A stretch of 64,000 nt of DNA from Hyphomicrobiales bacterium (GTDB lineage Bacteria > Pseudomonadota > Alphaproteobacteria > Rhizobiales > Rhizobiaceae). Both the position numbers and the translations under genes were made by a program. The DNA lies in the NCBI GenBank assembly GCA_900465675.1, contig UBJR01000010.1:1-64000 (forward strand), read 5' to 3'. Under the pieces are notes generated by a model, which saw only the letters and a program-made list of their open reading frames with translations, did not search any database and was not told the origin of the DNA. This document shows positions 43,518-51,930 of this stretch, one piece after another (position 1 is the stretch's first letter; each line of letters begins with the position of its first letter).

Positions 43518-44681
43518 TTAGAAGTCGCGCTGCAGGCGGAAGAAGCCTTCAACCCAGTCAGCATCGCCCTTACCGTCAACCGTCTGATTGCCGTAGTCTT
43601 CCTTGACGTAGGTCGCGGTCAGCTTGGCATTCAGGTTTTCAACGACCTGGTAGTCGAGGGTCACGCCGGCGCGCCACATGCTGCCGTCATCCCAGCTGCC
43701 GTCAGCATCGGTTACGATGTTGTTGGTGTACTGAGCTGCCGGAGTGATGGTGAACTTGTCGGTTGCCTTCAGAGCGTACTGAGCAACGACCGTCCATTCG
43801 CCGTTTGCGTAGTAAGCGTTGCCGCCGTTGCCGGCATCGCCGAGACCGCTCGACCAGATGACTGCAACTTCAGCCTTGCCTGGGCCAACGTCTGCACCGA
43901 TACGAGCCGTGACGGCGCCTTCCTGGTTGCCAGCGTCATAGCCGCCGTAGACAGCCCAGGTGAAGTTCGAGAACTTGCCGCCGACCGAAGCGTCAACGCC
44001 GAGGGTGTTGCCCTTGACGTCAGTGCCGCCGAGGAATTCGCTGCTGCGCTGGAATGTACGATCTGCAAAGTCACCGCTGTTGCCGCCGAGCTCTTCCAGA
44101 GCAACACCGGCGTAGAAATCGCCTGCGTCATACTGATAGCGAACAGCGTTCGTGTTCGTCACGTTTGCCATTGCATCGGTTTCGCCCGAGAAGTCGTCGT
44201 CCCACCAGCTGGTGAACTTACCAACGCGCAGACCAGCGATATCGATATAGGCCTGGTCGATGATCGTGCCGGTGGAAACGCCGCCGAGGGTCGTCGAGCT
44301 TTCAGAGGTGATGCCGCTTGCACCTGTAGCAACCGGACGGTTGTTGGCTTCAAGAACGATGCGGCTCGTCAGTGTGCCGTATTCCGTGTCGCTCTTGGCG
44401 TCAAAGGCGACGTGAGCGCGGGTACGGGAAGACCAGTCTTCGTTCGAGTTGTTCTTGTAAGCATCGCCGAAGCCGAAGCCGACGTCGAAGCGGAGGTAGC
44501 CACCGATCTTGAGGCAGGTTTCGGTGCCCGGAATGTAGAAGTAGCCAGTGCCGTAAGCGTCGCAAACGCGAACGTATTCAACAGCTTCCGGCTCAGCTGC
44601 AACAATGGCGTCGGCCGCGTATGCGCCGGACACCGAGCTCAGCGCAGCCGCCGAACCAATGAGAATAGAACGAATGTTCAT
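43518..44681 (-). CDS. outer-membrane porin (Omp2b/RopA-like)
   Basis: A 387-residue alphaproteobacterial porin. A signal peptide (residues 1-22) ends at SGAYAADA. The mature N-terminus EYVRVCDAYGTGYFYIPGTE and TCLKIGGYLRFDVGFG is the Omp2/RopA signature, including the paired cysteines. The rest alternates hydrophobic and polar residues as in a 16-strand barrel and ends in RLQRDF with terminal phenylalanine, the barrel-assembly signal. AAGGAA precedes ATG 44681. It is highly expressed in relatives. The codons are strongly biased, matching that expectation. Confidence 0.92.
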   Translation of the reverse strand: MNIRSILIGSAAALSSVSGAYAADAIVAAEPEAVEYVRVCDAYGTGYFYIPGTETCLKIGGYLRFDVGFGFGDAYKNNSNEDWSSRTRAHVAFDAKSDTEYGTLTSRIVLEANNRPVATGASGITSESSTTLGGVSTGTIIDQAYIDIAGLRVGKFTSWWDDDFSGETDAMANVTNTNAVRYQYDAGDFYAGVALEELGGNSGDFADRTFQRSSEFLGGTDVKGNTLGVDASVGGKFSNFTWAVYGGYDAGNQEGAVTARIGADVGPGKAEVAVIWSSGLGDAGNGGNAYYANGEWTVVAQYALKATDKFTITPAAQYTNNIVTDADGSWDDGSMWRAGVTLDYQVVENLNAKLTATYVKEDYGNQTVDGKGDADWVEGFFRLQRDF

Positions 44682-45115
44682 AGCAGTTCCTTTTTCAATC
44701 GGGCGCAGGAGATCGCGCCGAGAAACCAGCGTCAAAAACCCATCCCAGTTTTGTCGAATCCCCTCAGGGGAAAGCGGCAACCCGCGAGTATTGGATCGCA
44801 CATCAGCCTAACCGTATCAAGCTAAGATACGGTTAGGTCACGCTGTTGCGGACCCCTGTTGCCAAAACAACACAAATTGATGATCTGAAAACGCAGATAT
44901 GGGCATGCTGCAGTTGCGAAGCAAGGCCTTTGATATTGAAAATAAAACAGAAACGGCTGGATCCTGCCGTCGCCTGTGCGAAAAAGGCGGCACTCTGCGC
45001 AGGAATCCGATGTAACCTATATAAAAGCTGGCTATTTCATTGCGCGCCCATGGTTTCGGCGTTATTTGACAATAGAAGAAGGCATAATGGCGCGAATACT
45101 GCAGGGCTATCGAAG
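44682..45115. promoter_or_regulatory. divergent control region between porin and Rrf2 genes
   Basis: About 430 bp with no supported gene. It must carry the porin promoter and a promoter for the 45116 regulator. It contains the perfect palindrome at 44807-44837. Confidence 0.5.
44807..44837. repeat. perfect 12-bp inverted repeat upstream of the porin
   Basis: CCTAACCGTATC (44807-44818) and GATACGGTTAGG (44826-44837) are exact inverted copies with a seven-base spacer. It lies 126 bp upstream of the porin start and 279 bp upstream of the Rrf2 start. There is no T-run, so an operator or a leader hairpin is as likely as a terminator. Confidence 0.6.
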
Positions 45116-45586
45116 ATGCTGACGAAAAAGGGAAAATACGGGCTGAAGGCGCTGGTCGATCTGGCCAGGCTGGCGCCCGGAGAGACGGCGTTCATCAACG
45201 ACGTCGCGGCGCGCAACAACATCCCGAAGAAGTTCCTCGATACGATCCTGCTCGAGCTTCGCAATGTCGGCATCCTGCGCTCGAAGAAGGGACCGGGCGG
45301 CGGTTACTCGCTGTCGCGTCCGGCATCGGAAATTCGAATCGGCCACGTCATCCGCACGCTCGATGGTCCGCTGGCTCCGATCCGCTGCGCCAGCCGCACG
45401 GCTTATGAAGCCTGTGACGACTGTTCGGATCCCGAGACCTGTCATGTCCGCCGGTCGATGACCGAGGTTCGCGACGCAATTGCCGATATCCTCGACAACA
45501 TGACGCTGGAACAGTTCGTCGCCAAGGATGGCAAGCTCGGCGATGCCGACGTCGCCGAGGTTGTGCCGGTTTCGGCGGCCGGCTGA
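45116..45586 (+). CDS. Rrf2-family transcriptional regulator with four clustered cysteines
   Basis: A 156-residue Rrf2 regulator. The HTH (LTKKGKYGLKALVDLARL, NIPKKFLDTILLELRNVG) and wing (KKGPGGGYSLSRPASEIRIG) are textbook. Cysteines 91, 100, 103 and 109 lie in the segment CASRTAYEACDDCSDPETC, where IscR-type members bind an Fe-S cluster, but the spacing is not the IscR or RirA one. ATG 45116 is chosen because family similarity starts there. It converges with the SfnB-like gene with no gap between stop codons. A link to sulfur metabolism is possible but unproven. Confidence 0.85.
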   Translation: MLTKKGKYGLKALVDLARLAPGETAFINDVAARNNIPKKFLDTILLELRNVGILRSKKGPGGGYSLSRPASEIRIGHVIRTLDGPLAPIRCASRTAYEACDDCSDPETCHVRRSMTEVRDAIADILDNMTLEQFVAKDGKLGDADVAEVVPVSAAG

Positions 45587-46672
45587 TCAGATTTCCCAGT
45601 TAGGGCCATAATAGGCGACTGCTTTCGCATGCAGGCCTGCGAGCTTGCCGCCGAGCGCCCGGATGCGGGCGTTGCGCCAGTGCCGGTCAAGGTTGCGGCC
45701 GATTCCGCCCACGTCACCTTTTGCGATCTCGAAAATGGCGGCGGCGGTGCGCAATGCCAGTTCGCTTGAATGCGCCTGTGCAGCGGTGGCGGAAAACTCC
45801 GCCTCGGTGATCGCCGTCCCTGAATTGATCTGGGCGATATCGAGCCGGTGTCCAGCCCGCTCCAGGAGGGCTGCCGCGGCTTCGATGCCGACAATCAGCC
45901 CGCCTGCGGCCGGCGGCATGACTTCGGCTTCCTGCAATTCCGACAGAACGGCGCGGGCAATGCCGAGATCAACGCCGGCATGCAGCAGCGAGGCGATCGC
46001 AACGGCCGGTGCCTCCTGGCTGACAGCGGCATCTGCATTGGTCTGAACATTCTCAGCGATCAAAGCCGCGGTCCCGTTGGTGCGCTGGCCAAAGCCGTCC
46101 CAGCTGTCGATTACCTGCAGGCCTTCGCTCCTGCGGGCAAGATAAAGCAGAAGGTTGTTGCCGGGGGTCGAGATCGCCAGCCAGTCGGCGAAGAGCACGG
46201 CTGTTGCCTGCCGGCTGCGGCCACTGATGCGGTGGCCGAGGGGAAGGGCGGTAACAGCATCGGTGTCGAAGCTTGCTTCGGCAAAGCGGTCTCCCGCCAA
46301 AGCGCGAGTGAACAGCGGGCGCTTGAGATCGTCGCCAGCGTGCTGCCGCAAGCCCTCCAAAGCCGAGAAATGGACTGCCAGGCATTCGCCGATCGAGGCA
46401 TCGCCCTCGGCGATGATCGCGACGATTTCCGCCAGCAGCGCGTTGCTGACGTCGAGACCTTCGTATTCGGGGGGCACGGTGATCGCCGTCAGCCCCGAAA
46501 GCGACAGTGAATCGAGCTCGGAATAGGGAAGGATGCGATTGATGTCGCGTTCGCTCGACTGGCGCCTGAAATCGGCGGCAAGGCGGCGCGCTGCGGCGAC
46601 CGCTTCTTCCTCGCTCTCGATCCGGTGTGCGGCCGGCCTCAACCGGTCGTGCAATTGCGATACTGTTCCCAT
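45587..46672 (-). CDS. SfnB-family flavin oxidoreductase (acyl-CoA dehydrogenase fold)
   Basis: A 361-residue acyl-CoA dehydrogenase-fold protein. The N-terminus LRPAAHRIESEEEAVAAARR and LPYSELDSLSLSGLTAITVP are typical of SfnB, a sulfur-acquisition oxidoreductase related to DszC flavin monooxygenases that use FMNH2. The middle contains ALPLGHRISGRSRQ, DWLAIS and WDGFGQRTNGTAAL. The catalytic glutamate of true acyl-CoA dehydrogenases is not evident, which fits a monooxygenase. ATG 46672 begins the similarity. The FMN reductase at 36105 could be a partner, though about 9 kb away. Confidence 0.78.
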   Translation of the reverse strand: MGTVSQLHDRLRPAAHRIESEEEAVAAARRLAADFRRQSSERDINRILPYSELDSLSLSGLTAITVPPEYEGLDVSNALLAEIVAIIAEGDASIGECLAVHFSALEGLRQHAGDDLKRPLFTRALAGDRFAEASFDTDAVTALPLGHRISGRSRQATAVLFADWLAISTPGNNLLLYLARRSEGLQVIDSWDGFGQRTNGTAALIAENVQTNADAAVSQEAPAVAIASLLHAGVDLGIARAVLSELQEAEVMPPAAGGLIVGIEAAAALLERAGHRLDIAQINSGTAITEAEFSATAAQAHSSELALRTAAAIFEIAKGDVGGIGRNLDRHWRNARIRALGGKLAGLHAKAVAYYGPNWEI

Positions 46673-46858
46673 CGGCCATTCTCTTCTTGATGTCCGTATG
46701 AGTGATCGATCCCATCCTTGTTGATAAGGCCGCATTTTCTACAAAATCGGTACGGTTTGAATTTTTCTACCAGCTTGTCAGCTGCAACCTTTTGCCTAAC
46801 TATTTCGTAAAGCTCACAATTCGCACTTCACGGCTTCCAGCACAGCGCGGGATCAACT

Positions 46859-47638
46859 ATGGCTCATTCATTCGCAGACGACGACCGTGAGGTTAGGACC
46901 ATGTCATCGCCATCCCGGCAGCGCCTCCAGTTCGACCCCGGCGATATGCCGATCTATGCGATCGGGGATATCCACGGCCGCCACGACCTGCTGGAGATGG
47001 CAGAGCACACGATCGTCAGGGATGCGGCGCGTCTTCCGGGCCGCAAGATGCTCATCACGCTCGGGGATTATATCGACCGCGGCCCGTCCTCGGCCCAGGT
47101 AATCTCGCATCTGATGATGCCGCCGCCGGAGAATTTCGACCGGATCTGCCTGACCGGCAATCACGAGATCATGATGCTCGACTATATCGACGGCAAGATT
47201 TCCTATGCCGAGTGGATGCGGATGGGCGCCGATGCGCTGCTGCGGTCCTATGGTCTCGATCCCGAGCATCTGCCGCTGATCTTTCCGACGGCCTCGAAGC
47301 TCGACACCTTCATCCGCCAGTCGCTGCCGAAGCCGCATATCGATTTCCTGCGCGAGATGCCGATCTATGCCGATACGCCGGATATTCTCTTCGTCCACGC
47401 CGGCATCGATCCGACACTGCCGCTGGAGCGGCAAAGCGACGAAGATCTCGTCTTCATCCGCGAGCGCTTTTTCCAGGCCATGAAGCCGCTGCCGAAGCTT
47501 GTCGTCCACGGCCACACGCCGGTCGAGGAGCCGGAGATCGAGGCAATGCGCCTCAATCTCGATACGCGGGCTTTCAAGACAGGCAGACTGACCGTCGCCC
47601 GGTTCTGGCGCGGTCAGGTCCACCTTTTTTCCACCTGA
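46859..47638 (+). CDS. PPP-family metallophosphatase (serine/threonine phosphatase type)
   Basis: A 259-residue metallophosphoesterase with the complete PPP signature: YAIGDIHGRHDLL, LITLGDYIDRGPSS, LTGNHEIMML and VVHGHTPVEEPE. The metal ligands and catalytic histidine are all present. It is like the PrpA/PrpB and ApaH-like bacterial phosphatases. ATG 46901 (GAGG eight bases upstream) is an alternative to 46859. It converges on exoP with the two stop codons adjacent (TGATCA at 47636-47641). Since ExoP is a tyrosine kinase, a regulatory link is tempting, but PPP enzymes usually act on Ser/Thr or nucleotides. Confidence 0.85.
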   Translation: MAHSFADDDREVRTMSSPSRQRLQFDPGDMPIYAIGDIHGRHDLLEMAEHTIVRDAARLPGRKMLITLGDYIDRGPSSAQVISHLMMPPPENFDRICLTGNHEIMMLDYIDGKISYAEWMRMGADALLRSYGLDPEHLPLIFPTASKLDTFIRQSLPKPHIDFLREMPIYADTPDILFVHAGIDPTLPLERQSDEDLVFIRERFFQAMKPLPKLVVHGHTPVEEPEIEAMRLNLDTRAFKTGRLTVARFWRGQVHLFST

Positions 47639-49996
47639 TCAGGCGGTCGTTTCGGCCGGTTCCTGCTTCTTCGGGATCTCGTCGGTGTAATAGCTCACAT
47701 ATTTCTGGCGGTAGCGTTCGGTGCCGCCGAAATTGCTGAATTTGCTGAGCTCCGACATATCCGTCTTGTTGAGGATGACGCCGAGGATCTTCTGCTTGAT
47801 CTGTGGCTCGGCATTCAGGATGTCGCGCACCACCGTCGTCGGTGTCTGGCCCCATTCGGTGACGAAGAGGAAGCCATCCACCTGCGGCGCAAAGGCCTTG
47901 GCGTCGATGACAGGACCAAGCGGCGCCAGATCGACCACCACGTAGTCGAACATCTTGCGGGCATTTTCCATCAGGTTGAACATGCCCTGCGACGCGAGCA
48001 GCTCGCTCGTATGCATCAGGTTGTCGTTGGAAACGACCGGCAGGATCGCCAGCTTGGTGCGGTTATCGACCTTGACGGCACTGGCCCATGGGATTTCGCC
48101 GAGCACGGCTTCGACGAGGCCCTTTTGCGGCGGCTGCTTCAGCATCCGGGTCAGGCCGGGATTGCGAAGGTCGGCGTCGATCAGCAGTGTGCGCTTGCCG
48201 CTGGAGGCCAGCAGGGCCGCGAAGTTGGCCGCAGTCGTGGACTTGCCTTCGCCGGGGAGAGCGGAGACGACGCCGATGACACGGTCGGACTTGCCTTGGA
48301 ACATGACGTCGCTGGCAAGCTTGGCATTGCGCAGTGTTTCGGCAAAGACCGAGCGCGGCGCTTCCAGAACGATGCGCATGATGCGCTCGAAGCTGGCGCC
48401 GTCATCGGCCGCTGTCTCGACCGGCTGCGGTAGCGGCTCCTTGCGCGGCTTGAAGACCTTGCGTTCCTTCGGCGGCTTGCCGACCAGCGGCAGGTAGCCA
48501 AGGAATTTCAGGCCGAGGATGGTGCGTACATCGCCTTCGACACGGAAGAAGCGTTCGCGGAATTCCTGGAAAGCGGTCAGTGCGCCGCCGGCCATCAAGC
48601 CGAGCACGATGGCGAGACCGAGCGTCATGGTCTTCTTCGGGCTGGAGGGCGAGGCGGGGACACCGGCCTCGGATATCACGCGGGCCTTGGCGATCGGGAA
48701 GGACTGCTGCTGCGAGGCCTGCTCGTAACGGGCGAGGTAGGATTCGTAGAGGGTCTTCAGCGCCGTTGCGCGCTGTTCCAGATCGTTGAGCTGAACGATC
48801 GACTTGTTGGACTCCGAATTCTTGCCGGTCAGGTGCTCGATATTCTGGCGCAGCGACGCTTCGCGCGAGCGGGCGACTTCGAATTCGTTGCGGTAGCTGG
48901 AGGTCAGCTGCTGCAGTTCCTGGAAGATCTGGCGCGTGAGATCGGCCTTTTCCGTACGAAGCTGGACAGCCTGCGGATGGTCGGCGCCGAAATTGGTGGT
49001 GATCTCGGCTTCGCGGCGGCTAACCGAGATGTAGCGCGTGCGCAGATCCTGGATGACCGAATTGTCGGTCTGGCCGGAGGAAATGGCGGCATTGTTGACG
49101 GCGCCGTCCGGGCCTTGATCGACGATCGACTTGAACTGGTTGTAGCGTGCCGAAGCGCTGGCGGTATCGGCCTGCGAGACGATGAGCTGCTTGTTGAGAT
49201 CGGCAAGCTGCTGTTCGGACATCAGTTCGCCGTTGGCGGAGGTGAGCCCGTTCTCGGTCTTGAACTTGGCGACTTCGAGGGCGGCCACCTGCGAGCGGTT
49301 GCGCAGGTCGGCAAGGCGTTCCTGCAGCCAGACAGAGGCGCGCTCGGTGGCGTCGAAATTGGCGTTCAGCGTATCGTTGAGATAGGCGTCGGCATAGGCC
49401 TTGGTAATCCGGGCGGCGAGCATCCTGTCCGTCGAGCGGAAGGAGACGGCGATCACCGAGCTGCGGGTGACGCGCGAGACATTGAGCGCCTGCTGCAGCA
49501 TGGCGGCGGCCTTCTGACGGCGGCCTTCCTTGGCATCATCGTCCGAAACCGGCGGGCCACCGGGCGTCAATGCGCTGACGACGACCTTGAGGCCGGATTT
49601 CACGAGATCGACGGGGCCCTGGCCGGTGTCGAGAATCGTCTGATTCTCCGACAGGTTCTGCGCATCGACGACGCGCAGCGCCAGCTCGGTCGATTTCAGG
49701 ATTTCGACGGCGCTGGCGATCTGCATGTCCACCTGCTGGGAGCTGGCCGCCGGCGCCTGATCCTCGGCATATTTGGTCATGCTGTCATCCAGCAGGATCT
49801 GCGTCATCGAGGTATATTGCGGCGTGGCGAACAGCAGATAGACGCTGGCGAGTGCCACCAGCGCCGCAACGCAGAGCGCAATCGAACCAGCCCGGCGGAT
49901 CACAATGGCGATCAGGCGATCGATGTCGATAAAGCTGTCGCTATCGTCAGGGGCCTTCGGGACTGTGCTGTGCAGGGTCAGGTTTCGTTGGTTCAT
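47639..49996 (-). CDS. exoP: exopolysaccharide co-polymerase and tyrosine autokinase ExoP
   Basis: A 785-residue inner-membrane protein, within one residue of Sinorhizobium meliloti ExoP. The N-terminal Wzz domain has a first helix at residues 36-53 (SIALCVAALVALASVYLL), a long coiled-coil periplasmic part to about 420, a proline-rich region and a second helix near 460 (MTLGLAIVLGLMAGGALTAF). The BY-kinase domain carries Walker A VVSALPGEGKSTTAANF (about 575-590), A' TLLIDADLRNPG and B VVVDLAPLGPVID. The C-terminal tyrosine cluster is in ERYRQKYVSYYTDE. It controls chain length and export of succinoglycan-like polymer. It lies six bases after exoO; exoN, which separates them in S. meliloti, is absent. 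Confidence 0.93.
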   Translation of the reverse strand: MNQRNLTLHSTVPKAPDDSDSFIDIDRLIAIVIRRAGSIALCVAALVALASVYLLFATPQYTSMTQILLDDSMTKYAEDQAPAASSQQVDMQIASAVEILKSTELALRVVDAQNLSENQTILDTGQGPVDLVKSGLKVVVSALTPGGPPVSDDDAKEGRRQKAAAMLQQALNVSRVTRSSVIAVSFRSTDRMLAARITKAYADAYLNDTLNANFDATERASVWLQERLADLRNRSQVAALEVAKFKTENGLTSANGELMSEQQLADLNKQLIVSQADTASASARYNQFKSIVDQGPDGAVNNAAISSGQTDNSVIQDLRTRYISVSRREAEITTNFGADHPQAVQLRTEKADLTRQIFQELQQLTSSYRNEFEVARSREASLRQNIEHLTGKNSESNKSIVQLNDLEQRATALKTLYESYLARYEQASQQQSFPIAKARVISEAGVPASPSSPKKTMTLGLAIVLGLMAGGALTAFQEFRERFFRVEGDVRTILGLKFLGYLPLVGKPPKERKVFKPRKEPLPQPVETAADDGASFERIMRIVLEAPRSVFAETLRNAKLASDVMFQGKSDRVIGVVSALPGEGKSTTAANFAALLASSGKRTLLIDADLRNPGLTRMLKQPPQKGLVEAVLGEIPWASAVKVDNRTKLAILPVVSNDNLMHTSELLASQGMFNLMENARKMFDYVVVDLAPLGPVIDAKAFAPQVDGFLFVTEWGQTPTTVVRDILNAEPQIKQKILGVILNKTDMSELSKFSNFGGTERYRQKYVSYYTDEIPKKQEPAETTA

Positions 49997-50002
49997 GGGC
50001 TC

Positions 50003-51007
50003 TTATCCTTTGCGCGAGCGCGAAGCGCCGCCTGTGACTGTGACTTCCGAATTCCGGACAGCAGCGCCGCGAAGGGCTGCCGTCATGCGGTTCAAACGGA
50101 TTGCGATTGGCATTCTGAGATGGGCGATGGCCAGCGGATCGCGCCAGGCGGCACGGAGCGCCCGGGAGAGGGAGCGCTGCTTGATGCCATCGACGAGTTC
50201 AAGAAAGGCATGCGCCTGCCGGAGACTGCGGGCGCGAAATGTCTGGGCGGCCGTCGCTGCCGCATCGAGGCTGTGGCGCGATAGAAACCGGCGGTCGCCT
50301 TCCATCATCGCCTCAATGTGCCTGATGTCGAGCACCCGCGAAATCGATCCTTCGCGGATGTGGTAGTTGTAGCCCGGCTCGGGCTCGATGACGCAGGTGG
50401 CGCCGAGCGCCATGGCGGACGCGAGGAAGAGATAGTCTTCGCCGATCCGGAGATTTTCGTCGAAACGCAGATGATGGCGCTCGATGAAGGCGCGCTCGAA
50501 AACGGGCTTCAGGTAGCCGAAATTGTGCTCGCTGCGAAACAGCGCGTTGGAGCGGATGAATGCCGGCAGCGTCAGCATCGGCGTCGCCGCCAGAGCGGCT
50601 GGCGCAAACATGGTTTCGGGCAGCGTTCCGTCGGCGCGGATCACCCGCATGTTGTCGACGGCGATCTGAGCACCGGCAGCTTCGGCACGGCTGATCATGC
50701 GCAGCAGGCGGTCCGGTTCGATCGTGTCGTCGGCATCGAGTGTCGCAAGCCAGCGCCCGCGGGCTGCGTCGATCGCCGCGTTGCGGGCGGCCGAGGGGCC
50801 ACCGTTCTTTTCGAGCGCGATCAGGCGGACGTTGCCGCCATAAGCAGCGGCGACGGCGCGGGTCGCATCCGTCGAGCAATCGTCGGCGACGATGACTTCG
50901 ACGCTGACGCCCACCTGCGCCAATGCGCTGCCGATCGCCTTGTCCAGCGTTTCGGCAGCATTATAGGCTGCAATGATAAAGCTGATATCGGGCAGCTTTT
51001 CGCTCAT
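50003..51007 (-). CDS. exoO: succinoglycan glucosyltransferase ExoO (GT2)
   Basis: A 334-residue GT2 glycosyltransferase with SFIIAAYNAAETLDKAIGSA, VIVADDCSTDATRAVAA, the N-P-S-A-A-R-N block (GGPSAARNAAIDAARG) and DXD-type LATLDADDTIEPDR. In S. meliloti ExoO adds the fourth glucose, the first beta-1,6-linked one of the side chain. ATG 51007 overlaps the exoM stop (ATGA). It is in the exoH-K-L-A-M-O-P operon. Confidence 0.88.
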   Translation of the reverse strand: MSEKLPDISFIIAAYNAAETLDKAIGSALAQVGVSVEVIVADDCSTDATRAVAAAYGGNVRLIALEKNGGPSAARNAAIDAARGRWLATLDADDTIEPDRLLRMISRAEAAGAQIAVDNMRVIRADGTLPETMFAPAALAATPMLTLPAFIRSNALFRSEHNFGYLKPVFERAFIERHHLRFDENLRIGEDYLFLASAMALGATCVIEPEPGYNYHIREGSISRVLDIRHIEAMMEGDRRFLSRHSLDAAATAAQTFRARSLRQAHAFLELVDGIKQRSLSRALRAAWRDPLAIAHLRMPIAIRLNRMTAALRGAAVRNSEVTVTGGASRSRKG

Positions 51008-51930
51008 GCAGCCCCCTCGACAGCGCCATATTGGCGGATTTCGCGCACGCCGAGCAGGCCGCTGACCACGCCGATATGCATCGTGCCGCGCAGCGCATAG
51101 CGGTAGCGCGGGACCGGCACGAGGATGCAGAGGGCGGCGACGCCCAGGCAGTAGCTGGCCTTGGCCGCGGCAATGCCGATGGCCTTCACGCGGCTCAGAC
51201 CCTTGCTGTTTTCCTGCAGCAGGCGCCCATGCGTCTGGCCGAAGCGGAAGCGGCGCTTTGCCAGCCAGGAGAGGTCGGCGCGGTTTTCCGGCACCGGCTC
51301 GTAGACATGCGCTTCAGGGGCAAAGGCGATCTTGCCGCCTTCCCGGTGCAGGTAGCTGAAGAATTCGGTGTCCTCGCCGCCGGTCTTGCCGAGCGCGAGA
51401 TTGAAGCGGCGCCCCTCGACATGGCGGGAGGCGAGGCGCAGCAGCACGTTGCAGGTATAACCGGTGCGGATCTCGCCATCGACCCAGACGGGCAGGGTGG
51501 AATGGAAATCACCCTCGCGCATCCAGGCGGGTGCGGTCTGCGCATAGACGCTGCGGACCGGGCCGAGCACGGCGTCGGCCCTGGTCTTTTCAGCGGTATG
51601 CAGCAGCTCGACCAGCCAGTTTTCCGAGGCGTCCTCGTCGTCATCGATGAAGGCGAGGTAATCGCCGGTGGCGTTTTCCAGGCAGGCGTTGCGGGCGATC
51701 GAGATGTTCGAAGCCGGGCAATGCACATAGGCGATCGGGTGCGGAATGGTCGAGCGCAGGGCTTCGACCCGGCCTTCAGCGCTGCGGGTCTGGTCGTTAT
51801 CGGCAACGATGATGCGCAGTTTCACATTCTCGGGCACGGCGAGCATGGCCAGCGAAAGCAGGGCCTCGTCCAGCGACGCGCGCCGGTATGTGCAAACACC
51901 AATGTCGATCTGCATGGTCTGATCCCTCAT
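51004..51930 (-). CDS. exoM: succinoglycan glucosyltransferase ExoM (GT2)
   Basis: A 308-residue GT2 enzyme. The N-terminus IDIGVCTYRRASLDEALLSL, ASNISIARNACLENATGDYL and FIDDDEDASENWLVEL are ExoM-specific. Near the C-terminus are AKRRFRFGQTHGRLLQE and a hydrophobic helix (YCLGVAALCILVPVP). It adds the third glucose (beta-1,4) to the lipid-linked intermediate. ATG 51930 overlaps the exoA stop (ATGA); ATG 51915 is an alternative, and the open frame extends to 52116 inside exoA without meaning. Confidence 0.88.
   Translation of the reverse strand: MRDQTMQIDIGVCTYRRASLDEALLSLAMLAVPENVKLRIIVADNDQTRSAEGRVEALRSTIPHPIAYVHCPASNISIARNACLENATGDYLAFIDDDEDASENWLVELLHTAEKTRADAVLGPVRSVYAQTAPAWMREGDFHSTLPVWVDGEIRTGYTCNVLLRLASRHVEGRRFNLALGKTGGEDTEFFSYLHREGGKIAFAPEAHVYEPVPENRADLSWLAKRRFRFGQTHGRLLQENSKGLSRVKAIGIAAAKASYCLGVAALCILVPVPRYRYALRGTMHIGVVSGLLGVREIRQYGAVEGAA

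Noticed and set aside
48833..50284. Plus-strand open frame of 483 codons opposite exoP and exoO
   Set aside because: It is a shadow of high-GC coding DNA. ExoP and ExoO motifs are intact on the minus strand.
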